DNA of 45,521 nt from an archaeon (lineage in GTDB: Archaea > Nanobdellota > Nanobdellia > Woesearchaeales > GW2011-AR9): assembly GCA_018696395.1 (NCBI GenBank), contig JABHQR010000007.1, forward strand, positions 1 to 45,521, in the 5' to 3' direction. A model generated the notes under the pieces. That model did not search any database. It worked only from the letters and a program-made list of their open reading frames with translations, and was not told the DNA's origin. Positions 1-6,894 of the stretch are shown here, piece by piece. Numbering within the stretch: position 1 is the stretch's first letter; each line of letters opens with the position of its first letter. Made by a program: the position numbers and the translations under genes.

Positions 1-91
1 CTAATACATAAATTACAGCTTTGTCAGAGATATCAGAACTAGTAGGCTTACTAATTTTCTTAACAGAACGTTTTGTTTTTCGCTTAGCCAT
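1..91 (-). CDS. N-terminus of a surface-type protein (partial)
   Basis: Only the first 30 codons are present; the gene runs leftward off the window. The start at 91 follows a clear Shine-Dalgarno (GAGGTG about 9 nt upstream). The peptide begins with a basic stretch (MAKRKTKRSVKK) and then turns hydrophobic (DKAVIYVL) where the window ends. This is what one expects of an archaeal envelope protein with a basic cytoplasmic tail followed by a membrane segment. That reading is inference; no domain can be named. A 14-bp inverted repeat lies between the Shine-Dalgarno and the likely TATA box. Confidence 0.75.
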   Translation of the reverse strand, partial: MAKRKTKRSVKKISKPTSSDISDKAVIYVL

Positions 92-106
92 CCTTTTGTT
101 CACCTC

Positions 107-142
107 TTATATTTAAGTTAAATAATAATAACTTAAATATAA
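107..142. repeat. 14-bp perfect inverted repeat at a promoter
   Basis: TTATATTTAAGTTA at 107-120 is matched exactly by its reverse complement at 129-142, with an 8-nt spacer. The right arm overlaps the likely TATA element (TTTATATTTAAG on the minus strand) of the leftward gene that starts at 91. The repeat could be an operator or a hairpin in the leader. Which of the two cannot be told from sequence. Confidence 0.6.
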
Positions 143-224
143 ATAAACATTTTTTAGTTATAAAAGTTTCTAAAAATGAAAGAAGAAAAAGTAATTTAAT
201 ACAAAAAAAAAGAGTGCGTTTAAC

Positions 225-1250
225 TTATTTTCCAGAATAACCTTTACTAACTTTCTCACTCCAAAAACTAGGAAGATTATTTTTTATAAATCCACAATAT
301 TTGTCAGAATAAAAGTAAGTTAAGCCTTGTTCACCTTTCAACTCTTCAAAATCAATATCAACTTTTGAATAAACATCTTTAATTTTCTTTCTTTCAAAAT
401 CTTTTTGTAATAAACTACTAGGTTTCAAAATTAAATAATCTGCTTGACGAATAGCATTAATTTCTAAATTCGAAGAATTTTGAGTTATGAACATCACACT
501 AAGATCTTTATGCCTAGCAATAAGAAGAATTTCAGAGAGTAATTTATTAGAATTACTCATAGCATCCCTACTACTGAACTCAACCCCTCCTTCATCAACT
601 AGAAGGATAGAATTATTATTTATTTGACTAATTTCTTTAACAACTTCAATCCAACGTGGTAAAGCACTTTGTTTAAATCCCATTGCATAAATATTCTTAT
701 CAGTTTTAACCGCAAAATTTTCCAATAAAGCCATACCAATAGCGCTCTTACCTGTACCTCTTGCACCGAGAATTATACCTATTGTACTTTTATTAGTGTA
801 AAGAAAATTCTCAAAAACATCCAATTTCCCCTTTTTATTCCTTATAACTTCAAAATCTTGAGACAAAGGTTCATGTTTAGAAAGTTCCCTTTTATTTTTA
901 GAAAATATCTTATTAATCTTTTCAGATAAAGTGCCTTTATTGGTTTTATTAACATCCATCTCTTCTTCAATGCTAACTTTGCTTCTTGATTTTTTATCTA
1001 CAACTTCTTCACTATTACTTTTCATTTCATGTTTAGAATTATTACCATGCTTACTTTTCATCTCAAAAAATAATTTACTAAATAACCAACTAATAAATTC
1101 AAAAAATTTCTCCACAATAAAAGCTAATCCATTATATAAGTAAACAAAACTCTTACTTACCATTACAACTATTTCCCAAATTATTTGAAAAAATGATTTA
1201 ATGAATTCAATACTTCTTTTTTTAATCTTTTTTTGGGTCCTCTTTTTCAT
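225..1250 (-). CDS. Membrane-anchored P-loop ATPase (Zot/HerA-like)
   Basis: A 341-aa P-loop ATPase. Walker A is GARGTGKS at residues 162-169 and Walker B is ILLVDE at 215-220. It is followed by the pattern seen in Zot-like and FtsK/HerA-related ATPases: LLIARHKDLSVMFITQ, then a position about which residues are exposed (IRQADYLILK). The first ~60 residues are rich in aromatic and aliphatic residues after a basic start and probably form one or two membrane helices. A charged linker (about 65-135) joins them to the ATPase domain. The gene has no convincing Shine-Dalgarno, but a TATA box lies 27 nt upstream, so it is probably leaderless. It may act in DNA or protein transport at the membrane; that is inference. 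A viral or plasmid origin is possible but no other mobile genes flank it. Confidence 0.8.
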   Translation of the reverse strand: MKKRTQKKIKKRSIEFIKSFFQIIWEIVVMVSKSFVYLYNGLAFIVEKFFEFISWLFSKLFFEMKSKHGNNSKHEMKSNSEEVVDKKSRSKVSIEEEMDVNKTNKGTLSEKINKIFSKNKRELSKHEPLSQDFEVIRNKKGKLDVFENFLYTNKSTIGIILGARGTGKSAIGMALLENFAVKTDKNIYAMGFKQSALPRWIEVVKEISQINNNSILLVDEGGVEFSSRDAMSNSNKLLSEILLIARHKDLSVMFITQNSSNLEINAIRQADYLILKPSSLLQKDFERKKIKDVYSKVDIDFEELKGEQGLTYFYSDKYCGFIKNNLPSFWSEKVSKGYSGK

Positions 1251-1272
1251 TATTTAGCTGATACTTTCAAAA

Positions 1273-1282
1273 ATATATAAAG
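1273..1282 (-). promoter_or_regulatory. TATA box of the Zot-like ATPase gene
   Basis: On the minus strand this reads CTTTATATAT. Its centre is 27 nt upstream of the ATG at 1250, the spacing of a leaderless archaeal promoter. Confidence 0.7.
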
Positions 1283-1330
1283 CTTTTTAATGTAGGCAAC
1301 ATTTAATCTAAAAGTAAGGTTACAAAATAT

Positions 1331-2419
1331 ATGTTATCGGCAAAAACTAAACTTAAAAATGCAGAGAATCTTAAACAGTTCTTATTAGAGAGAAACCTAA
1401 TTGACACAAATTTCACATCAAAAGTAAAACAAGGTGAAATATTCTTCCCAGTAAAAGAAGAAATTAAAAAAAATGATTATAAAATTAAATTAAATGATTT
1501 TAAATCCCAACTTATTGAAATAAATTTAAAAGAAAAGGAGAAAAAGATAAGTTTAGAGGATCTTCTTAAAGAAAAATTAAATTCACAAGAAATGAAACTT
1601 ATTCCAAAAACCCAAGAGATTGTTGGAGACATAATGATTATAGAAATCCCTGAAGAACTTGAAAAAAAGGAAAAGATGATTGCAGAAGTTTATCTTAAAT
1701 TAAATAAACAGATCAAAACTATAGTTAAAAAAACAGAAATTCATTCTGGAACTTTTAGAACAAGGAAAGTTAAAGTCATTGCGGGAAAAAATAAAAAAGA
1801 AACTACTCATTTTGAGAATGGGATTAGATTAAAATTAGATATTGAAAAAACTTATTTTTCAGCTAGACTTGCTAATGAAAGGTTAAGAATCGCTAAACAA
1901 GTTAAACTAAATGAAAAAATTTTGGTAATGTTTTCAGGTAGTTTACCTTACCCATTAGTTTTAGCAAAAAACAGCCCAGCTAAAGAAATAATAGGTATCG
2001 AAATTAATCCTGATGCCCATAAATTTGCTTTAAATAATGTGAAATTAAATAAGATTAATGGTATTAACCAGAAAAAAGGTAAAAATAACAACCAGAATAC
2101 GATTATTGAATTAATTAATGGAGATGTTAGAACAGTCCTCCCTAACATTGATAAAAAGTTTGATAGAATACTAATGCCCTTACCAAAAACTAGCGAAGAG
2201 TTTCTGGACATAGCATTACCAAAAATCAAAAATAGAGGGATAATTCACCTTTACTCTTTCCTAAACGAAAAAGATATTGATAATGAAAAGATTAAAATTA
2301 TAAATTTATGTGACAGGTTAGGATTCAAGATAGATATAATTAACACCATTAAATGTGGACAACATGCACCATACACTTTTAGAGTTTGTTTTGACTTAAA
2401 ATGTCAAAAAAATAAATAG
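1331..2419 (+). CDS. trm5: tRNA (guanine37-N1)-methyltransferase, Trm5 family
   Basis: A 362-aa class I methyltransferase of the Trm5/COG2520 family, which makes m1G37 in tRNA (the first wyosine step in archaea). Visible features are the GDIMIIEIP strand of the D2 domain, the conserved stretch KTEIHSGTFRTRKVKVIAG, FENGIRLKLDIEKTYFSARL before the catalytic domain, IIGIEINPDAHKFALNNVKLNK for SAM binding, and GDVRTVLP then DRILMPLPK. The SAM loop MFSGSLPYPL and the final MPLP differ from the more common FAGVGPF and NLP forms, so a Trm5c-like or Taw2-like activity cannot be excluded. It diverges from the ATPase gene at 1250 and precedes fibrillarin, giving an RNA-modification pair. Confidence 0.9.
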   Translation: MLSAKTKLKNAENLKQFLLERNLIDTNFTSKVKQGEIFFPVKEEIKKNDYKIKLNDFKSQLIEINLKEKEKKISLEDLLKEKLNSQEMKLIPKTQEIVGDIMIIEIPEELEKKEKMIAEVYLKLNKQIKTIVKKTEIHSGTFRTRKVKVIAGKNKKETTHFENGIRLKLDIEKTYFSARLANERLRIAKQVKLNEKILVMFSGSLPYPLVLAKNSPAKEIIGIEINPDAHKFALNNVKLNKINGINQKKGKNNNQNTIIELINGDVRTVLPNIDKKFDRILMPLPKTSEEFLDIALPKIKNRGIIHLYSFLNEKDIDNEKIKIINLCDRLGFKIDIINTIKCGQHAPYTFRVCFDLKCQKNK

Positions 2420-2485
2420 TTTTAAATATAACAATTCCTTTAAATTTATTGAATCTAAATTAATAATACTAAAAAATTGAGAAAC

Positions 2486-3352
2486 ATGGGAAATAGAAAC
2501 CAAATTAAAGAACATGGAATTTTTCAGATATATTCTGACATGAGAAAAAGACTTTACACTAAATCTATTTTAAGACCAGCTAAATCACATTTTGGTGAAA
2601 GAATAATCAGACAAGGAACTGACGAATTTAGGGAATGGGAACCAAAAAGAAGTAAATTAGCTGCCAGCGTAAGAAATGGATGTCCCAACACAGGCATTAG
2701 AGAGGGCAATGTAATACTTTATTTAGGCGCATCACATGGTTTTACTTGTTCATATGTTTCAGACATGGTTGGCAAAGAAGGATTAATTTTTGGAATTGAT
2801 CCAGCACCAGAAGTTATGAGAGATTTAGTTTTTTTAAGTAAAGAAAGAAATAATATTGTTCCAATTTTAGCTGATGCAAATCACCCTGAACAGTACAAAG
2901 ATAGAATTTGTCAAGCAGATGTTGTTTTTCAAGATATTTCTCAAAAAAATCAAGCAGAAATTTTCTTAAAAAATTGTGATTTGTTCTTAAAAGAAAAAGG
3001 ATTCGGGCTAATCTCAGTTAAAGCAAGAAGTATTAACATTAAGAAAAAATCGAAAGAGATTTTTCAAGAAGTTAGAGATGAAATTGAAAAAAAATATTTA
3101 ATTGTAGATTATCGTAATTTAGAACCGCATGAAAAAGATCATTGTATGATTATTATAAAAAAGAAACCGTCTGATATCCAAACAGCTCAAAGTAGTAAAA
3201 AAAACATCAAAAATAAAGTAGATAGTTATAATAATAATAATAATAATAATAGCAATAGTAAAAAAACTAAAGAACGAAGAGTTGTTAATAAAAAAAATAA
3301 TCGTGTTAAAGATTTTAGACATAAAAAAGATGGGAAAAAACTGAAAAAATGA
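2486..3352 (+). CDS. flpA: Fibrillarin, rRNA/tRNA 2'-O-methyltransferase
   Basis: Fibrillarin is the SAM-dependent methyltransferase of box C/D sRNPs, which 2'-O-methylates rRNA and tRNA together with Nop5 and L7Ae. Recognisable stretches are FREWEPKRSKLAASV, LYLGASHGFTCSYVSD for SAM binding, PILADANHPEQY, DVVFQDISQKNQAEIF and KARSIN. I chose the ATG at 2486 over an in-frame TTG at 2477. After the catalytic core (about residue 230) there is a ~60-residue basic, Asn/Lys-rich tail with a run of seven Asn encoded by an AAT repeat. Archaeal fibrillarins normally lack such a tail. The usual nop5 neighbour is not in the window. The stop overlaps the next start by 4 nt (ATGA). Confidence 0.95.
   Translation: MGNRNQIKEHGIFQIYSDMRKRLYTKSILRPAKSHFGERIIRQGTDEFREWEPKRSKLAASVRNGCPNTGIREGNVILYLGASHGFTCSYVSDMVGKEGLIFGIDPAPEVMRDLVFLSKERNNIVPILADANHPEQYKDRICQADVVFQDISQKNQAEIFLKNCDLFLKEKGFGLISVKARSINIKKKSKEIFQEVRDEIEKKYLIVDYRNLEPHEKDHCMIIIKKKPSDIQTAQSSKKNIKNKVDSYNNNNNNNSNSKKTKERRVVNKKNNRVKDFRHKKDGKKLKK
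3229..3251 (+). repeat. AAT/ATA trinucleotide microsatellite inside flpA
   Basis: About seven to eight tandem AAT units encode a run of Asn in the basic C-terminal tail of fibrillarin. Runs of this kind vary easily by slippage; a change by whole units would keep the frame. Confidence 0.8.
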
Positions 3353-3630
3353 TTTTAAGTTCAGAAGCGGGATATTTGTATGTTTATTCAAAAGAGTTAG
3401 TTTCCATTAATAAAAAAATTAAAAAATTAAGTAAACATGCTGATAAGCATCTTGAAAAACACCATAAAGCTAGTGATCTTAACAAAAAAATGAAGCATTA
3501 CGATAAACATAAAAGTAAAAAAGAAGATATCCATAAATTAGTAAAGAAACATAATCAAATTCTTAAAAGGTTACAACATCACAATATAGCATTTTACCAC
3601 GCATTAAAAAAAGAAAGTAAAATTGATTGA
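3349..3630 (+). CDS. Small Lys/His-rich helical protein
   Basis: A 93-aa protein of unknown function whose ATG overlaps the fibrillarin stop (ATGA), so the two are probably translationally coupled. From about residue 20 on it is almost all Lys, His and helix formers, with repeated KH pairs (for example LSKHADKHLEKHHKASD) and 11 His in total. This suggests an RNA-binding or metal-binding helical protein, by inference only. Coupling to flpA suggests a role near the C/D RNP or rRNA processing. I recognise no domain. Confidence 0.65.
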   Translation: MILSSEAGYLYVYSKELVSINKKIKKLSKHADKHLEKHHKASDLNKKMKHYDKHKSKKEDIHKLVKKHNQILKRLQHHNIAFYHALKKESKID

Positions 3631-3653
3631 AAAAATAAAAATATTAAAAAAAG

Positions 3654-3893
3654 TTATTCTTCAACTTCTTCAACTTTAATCACTTGTGCTGGACAAGCAT
3701 CTTCAGTTTCTTTGTTACTAGCCATGTCTGCAATTGATTCAATTATTAATTCCCATTGACCTTCAACTTCTTTTGAACCTTTAAGATGTGCAACTCCATC
3801 TTCGTCCAACGACCAAAAGTCAGGATTTATTGCTGCGCAAGCACCACAACTAATACAATCATTTTTAAAATGTATAACTTTAAATTTTGTCAT
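3654..3893 (-). CDS. Single-cluster 4Fe-4S ferredoxin
   Basis: A small ferredoxin with one [4Fe-4S] site: CISCGAC supplies three Cys (CxxCxxC) and DACPAQVI near the C-terminus the fourth, as in bacterial and archaeal monocluster ferredoxins. I start at the ATG at 3893 (79 aa). A longer reading from a TTG at 3902 is less likely, because a GGGGGATT Shine-Dalgarno-like stretch sits about 9 nt before the ATG. It lies downstream of and in the same direction as the thioredoxin, VKOR and TrxB genes, but after a 138-nt gap. It may be a general electron carrier rather than part of the disulfide pathway. Confidence 0.9.
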   Translation of the reverse strand: MTKFKVIHFKNDCISCGACAAINPDFWSLDEDGVAHLKGSKEVEGQWELIIESIADMASNKETEDACPAQVIKVEEVEE

Positions 3894-4031
3894 TTTTATC
3901 AATCCCCCATTTAAATGAGATTTTGTTTATTGTTTTGCATTGATTTAAATAGTTTTTGGAACAAACTGCCCATAATCCTTTTTTAACAAACTTAAATTAA
4001 TTAAAAAGAAATTATAAAAAATTAAATTAAT

Positions 4032-4397
4032 TCAACATCCAGTTTCTTCAGCTAAAGTTTCAAGATCTTGTCCACCTAATAAAACAGTTCTATCGCCCAA
4101 AACCCAACTTGGATACCCTTGAATTCCTGCTGCTGCACAAGCTTCTGCTTCTTCAGTACATTCAACATAAGGTAAGTATTCAACAGCATCACCAAACAAA
4201 TCTTTTTGTTCTTGACAATGAGGGCACCAATATGCACCATATAATTTTGCACCAGAATCAGTAATACATTTAGCTAATTCTTCAACATTATCAGTTTGGC
4301 TAGAACTGCCATTTGAATTAAAATAAAATATTAATCCTAACAAAACTATTCCAGAAATAACCACGATTAAATTAATTTTCTTTTTTCTATCTAACAT
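4032..4397 (-). CDS. Membrane-anchored thioredoxin-like protein
   Basis: A 121-aa protein with a basic N-terminus and one membrane helix (INLIVVISGIVLLGLIFYF), then an extracytoplasmic thioredoxin-like domain with the active-site motif AYWCPHC and the cis-Pro region GYPSW. Two further Cys (in TEEAEACAAAG and the C-terminal GC) are present. The start at 4397 has an AGGTG Shine-Dalgarno about 7 nt upstream; the in-frame ATG at 4418 has none. It follows the VKOR gene by 42 nt. In many bacteria VKOR and such a Trx domain are fused, so this is very likely the redox partner of VKOR in disulfide bond formation. The direction of electron flow is inference from that family knowledge. Confidence 0.9.
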   Translation of the reverse strand: MLDRKKKINLIVVISGIVLLGLIFYFNSNGSSSQTDNVEELAKCITDSGAKLYGAYWCPHCQEQKDLFGDAVEYLPYVECTEEAEACAAAGIQGYPSWVLGDRTVLLGGQDLETLAEETGC

Positions 4398-4439
4398 TTT
4401 AAACACCTTTATAACCATAATTTTGATAATAGTAAATTC

Positions 4440-4916
4440 TTAATCTTTATTTATGTTTGCTCTTTTGATTCTATCAAAGTACAAATACCCATAAAATAAA
4501 ATCATTATTACTAATGTTTGGGAGACTAGACATAATGGACAGATAACATGAATCGTTGCAAGTTCCAGATAAGTTAAATATAATGAAAAGAATAATCCAA
4601 ATAGTGCAAAAAGGAAATAATATTTAGTGATTAACAATTCACTTAACGAACTATGGATCCTTTTGAAATTAAATTTTTTCAATAACATTGCTGGTACAAA
4701 TAAGTAACCTAAATATGCAATAACACCTAACATCGCAACAGGAACACCAAATATTTTTGCATACGCACTCCTACTTACATCAGTACAAGAAAATTTTTGA
4801 TTAAAATCACAGATACTATCTACTTTATTAAAATGTAAATTCGTCAAATAAAGGGAAGTTAATAACCCTAAAATAGATAAAATAATTAAAATAATTAATA
4901 TTGTTTTATTTTTCAT
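4440..4916 (-). CDS. VKOR-family disulfide-generating membrane protein
   Basis: A 158-aa vitamin K epoxide reductase homologue with about four membrane helices. It has the paired loop cysteines (SICDFNQKFSC) and the quinone-site motif CPLC (VICPLCLVSQ) in the last helix pair. The FGVPVAMLGVIAYLGY segment matches the family's conserved helix. VKOR proteins pass electrons from a thioredoxin-like partner to a quinone and so drive disulfide formation outside the membrane. It sits between trxB (23 nt upstream) and the anchored CPHC thioredoxin (42 nt downstream), which supports this role. Which quinone is used in a reduced DPANN genome is unknown. Confidence 0.93.
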   Translation of the reverse strand: MKNKTILIILIILSILGLLTSLYLTNLHFNKVDSICDFNQKFSCTDVSRSAYAKIFGVPVAMLGVIAYLGYLFVPAMLLKKFNFKRIHSSLSELLITKYYFLFALFGLFFSLYLTYLELATIHVICPLCLVSQTLVIMILFYGYLYFDRIKRANINKD

Positions 4917-4939
4917 TTTATTTCAAAATAAGTTATATT

Positions 4940-5875
4940 TTACCTTTCATTCAAAAATCTTTCTACTTCTATTGCAGCCATACAACCACTTCCAGCAGAA
5001 GTTATTGCTTGCCTAAAAGTATAATCCTGCACATCACCCGCTGCAAATACCCCTTCAACACTAGTTTTAGAAGAATCAGTTTCTGTGACAATATAATTGT
5101 TTTCATCAGTTTTTAATTTGTCTTTAACAAGTTCGATGTTAGGTATCCTACCTATTGCTAAAAACATACCATCACATTTAAATTCTGTTATTTCACTAGT
5201 TTTAGTATCTTTTAGTTTAACACCAGTTACTTTCCCTTCGCTTTCTCCAAGAACTTCTTCTACAACTGAATTGAAAAGAAATTCAACTTTAGGATTTTCT
5301 CTAGTTCTTTCCACCATAACTTTTGATGCTCTGAATTCTTCTCTCCGATGAATTACTGTAACTTTCGATGCAAATTTACTTAAAAAATTAGCTTCTTCCA
5401 TTGCAGAATCGCCACCACCAACTACTATGACTTCTTTATCTTTGAAAAAAGGACCATCACAAGTTGCACAAGCACTAACACCCCTACCAATCATTTTCTG
5501 TTCAGATTCTAACCCCATCCAACGAGCTTTAGCACCAGTAGCAATAATAATTGTTTTAGTTTGAAATTCTTTTTCACCAACTTTGACAACGTAAGGTTGT
5601 TTAGACAAATCAAGTTCTGTTGCATTCTCTGAGATAAAACTAGTTCCATAACTTTCAGCTTGTTTACGCATATTCCCCATCAATTCTCTTGCATCTACTG
5701 GTTCTGCAAAACCTGGAAAATTTTCAATTTTTGTTGTTATCATTAACTGTCCGCCAGGTTCAAACCCTTCAATTACCAAAGGTTGCATTTCGGCTCGACC
5801 AGCATATATTGCAGCAGTTAATCCAGCAGGACCACCACCAATAATTATTACTTTATGAATTTTAGTTGATTCCAT
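4940..5875 (-). CDS. trxB: Thioredoxin-disulfide reductase
   Basis: A 311-aa flavoprotein of the low-molecular-weight TrxR family. It has the FAD motif VIIIGGGPAGLTAAIYAG at the N-terminus, the redox-active CATC in SACATCDGPFF, the NADPH-binding VVGGGDSAMEEANFLSK with HRREEFRA following, and the second FAD motif FAAGDV near the end. All catalytic residues are in place. It reduces thioredoxin with NADPH. The ATG at 5875 is chosen over an in-frame TTG at 5893; a TATA-like TTTTTAAAC lies about 30 nt upstream. As first gene of the TrxB-VKOR-Trx cluster it links cytosolic reducing power to disulfide chemistry at the membrane. Confidence 0.95.
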   Translation of the reverse strand: MESTKIHKVIIIGGGPAGLTAAIYAGRAEMQPLVIEGFEPGGQLMITTKIENFPGFAEPVDARELMGNMRKQAESYGTSFISENATELDLSKQPYVVKVGEKEFQTKTIIIATGAKARWMGLESEQKMIGRGVSACATCDGPFFKDKEVIVVGGGDSAMEEANFLSKFASKVTVIHRREEFRASKVMVERTRENPKVEFLFNSVVEEVLGESEGKVTGVKLKDTKTSEITEFKCDGMFLAIGRIPNIELVKDKLKTDENNYIVTETDSSKTSVEGVFAAGDVQDYTFRQAITSAGSGCMAAIEVERFLNER

Positions 5876-6030
5876 TTTATAATAAAGGACCAAATTGTTA
5901 GTTTAAAAACATTTCTAAGTATTAACAATTATATCTGATTATTTTCAATTCTTTACTTTAAAATAACCATTTCTTACTTTACAATGATTAACAAAGCTTA
6001 ATAAATCTAAACTTATTTTATTTATTAAGT

Positions 6031-6843
6031 ATGGAATTTAAAATAGGTAAGAAAGTAAATGAAAATGTTAACCTTTACCCAACTGAAGATCTTAAAATAG
6101 CTAACCATTTTACAAACAAACTTAGCAAAGAGTTGGGAAATTTTCTTGCAGCTTCTGTTTTGTTTGGTAGTGGAGCCAGAAAACAAAGTACAAATGTGAG
6201 TGATATTGATATCTTAATAATTGGCGATGATTTAGAGTTTAAAATGACTAGAGAATTTGTCGAAACATACAGAATTATTATTGAAAATTTAATTGCAAAA
6301 ACATCTATTAGATTACATATCACATCTATGACCCTAAGTTCATTTTGGGATTATGCTAGAGCTGGAGACCCAGTAGTTACCAACATTTTAAGAGATGGAG
6401 TTTCATTATATGACTTAGGATTTTTCAAGCCATTACAAAGTTTAATGAAAAATGGTAAAATTAGACCAAGTGAAGAAAGTGTATGGAGATATTTCTCAAG
6501 AGCTCCAAGAACCTTAACAAATTCTAGGTGGCACTTATTACAAGCAACTTTAGATTTATATTGGGCAGTAATTGATTCAGCACATGCAGCATTAATGAAA
6601 CATAAACAAATACCACCAAGTCCAGACCATGCCGCAGAAATGTTAAACAAAGTATTTGTTAAAAATAGATTACTTGAACCAAAATATGTTGAAACTATGA
6701 ATAGATTTTATAAAATTAGTAAAATGATTACCCACAGAGAGATTAAAGAGATTAAAGGACAAGAGTATGAATTGTATTATAAAGAAGCTGCTGATTTTGT
6801 AATGCGTATGAAGAAATTGATATACAGAGGAGATAGTCATTAA
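6031..6843 (+). CDS. Nucleotidyltransferase-HEPN fusion protein
   Basis: A 270-aa protein. The N-terminal Pol-beta-type nucleotidyltransferase domain has the motif FGSGARKQSTNVSDIDIL, with GS and the DxD metal ligands. The strand that should carry the third acidic residue reads SIRLHITSM, with His where Asp is usual. The C-terminal half (from about residue 150) is helical and resembles HEPN-like bundles (HLLQATLDLYWAVIDSAHAA). MNT and HEPN proteins are usually separate toxin-antitoxin partners; here both are in one chain. Probable TATA (CTTAATAAAT) about 28 nt upstream suggests a leaderless message. It could modify RNA or protein, or be an inactive enzyme; no substrate can be named. Confidence 0.8.
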   Translation: MEFKIGKKVNENVNLYPTEDLKIANHFTNKLSKELGNFLAASVLFGSGARKQSTNVSDIDILIIGDDLEFKMTREFVETYRIIIENLIAKTSIRLHITSMTLSSFWDYARAGDPVVTNILRDGVSLYDLGFFKPLQSLMKNGKIRPSEESVWRYFSRAPRTLTNSRWHLLQATLDLYWAVIDSAHAALMKHKQIPPSPDHAAEMLNKVFVKNRLLEPKYVETMNRFYKISKMITHREIKEIKGQEYELYYKEAADFVMRMKKLIYRGDSH

Positions 6844-6894
6844 GCTGAATTTTCTTTTTATTTAAAAATTAAGTTTCTAAAATGTTAACCTAAT

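Noticed and set aside
2418-2485. TTG at 2477 as fibrillarin start
   Set aside because: An ATG follows three codons later, and homology begins after it.
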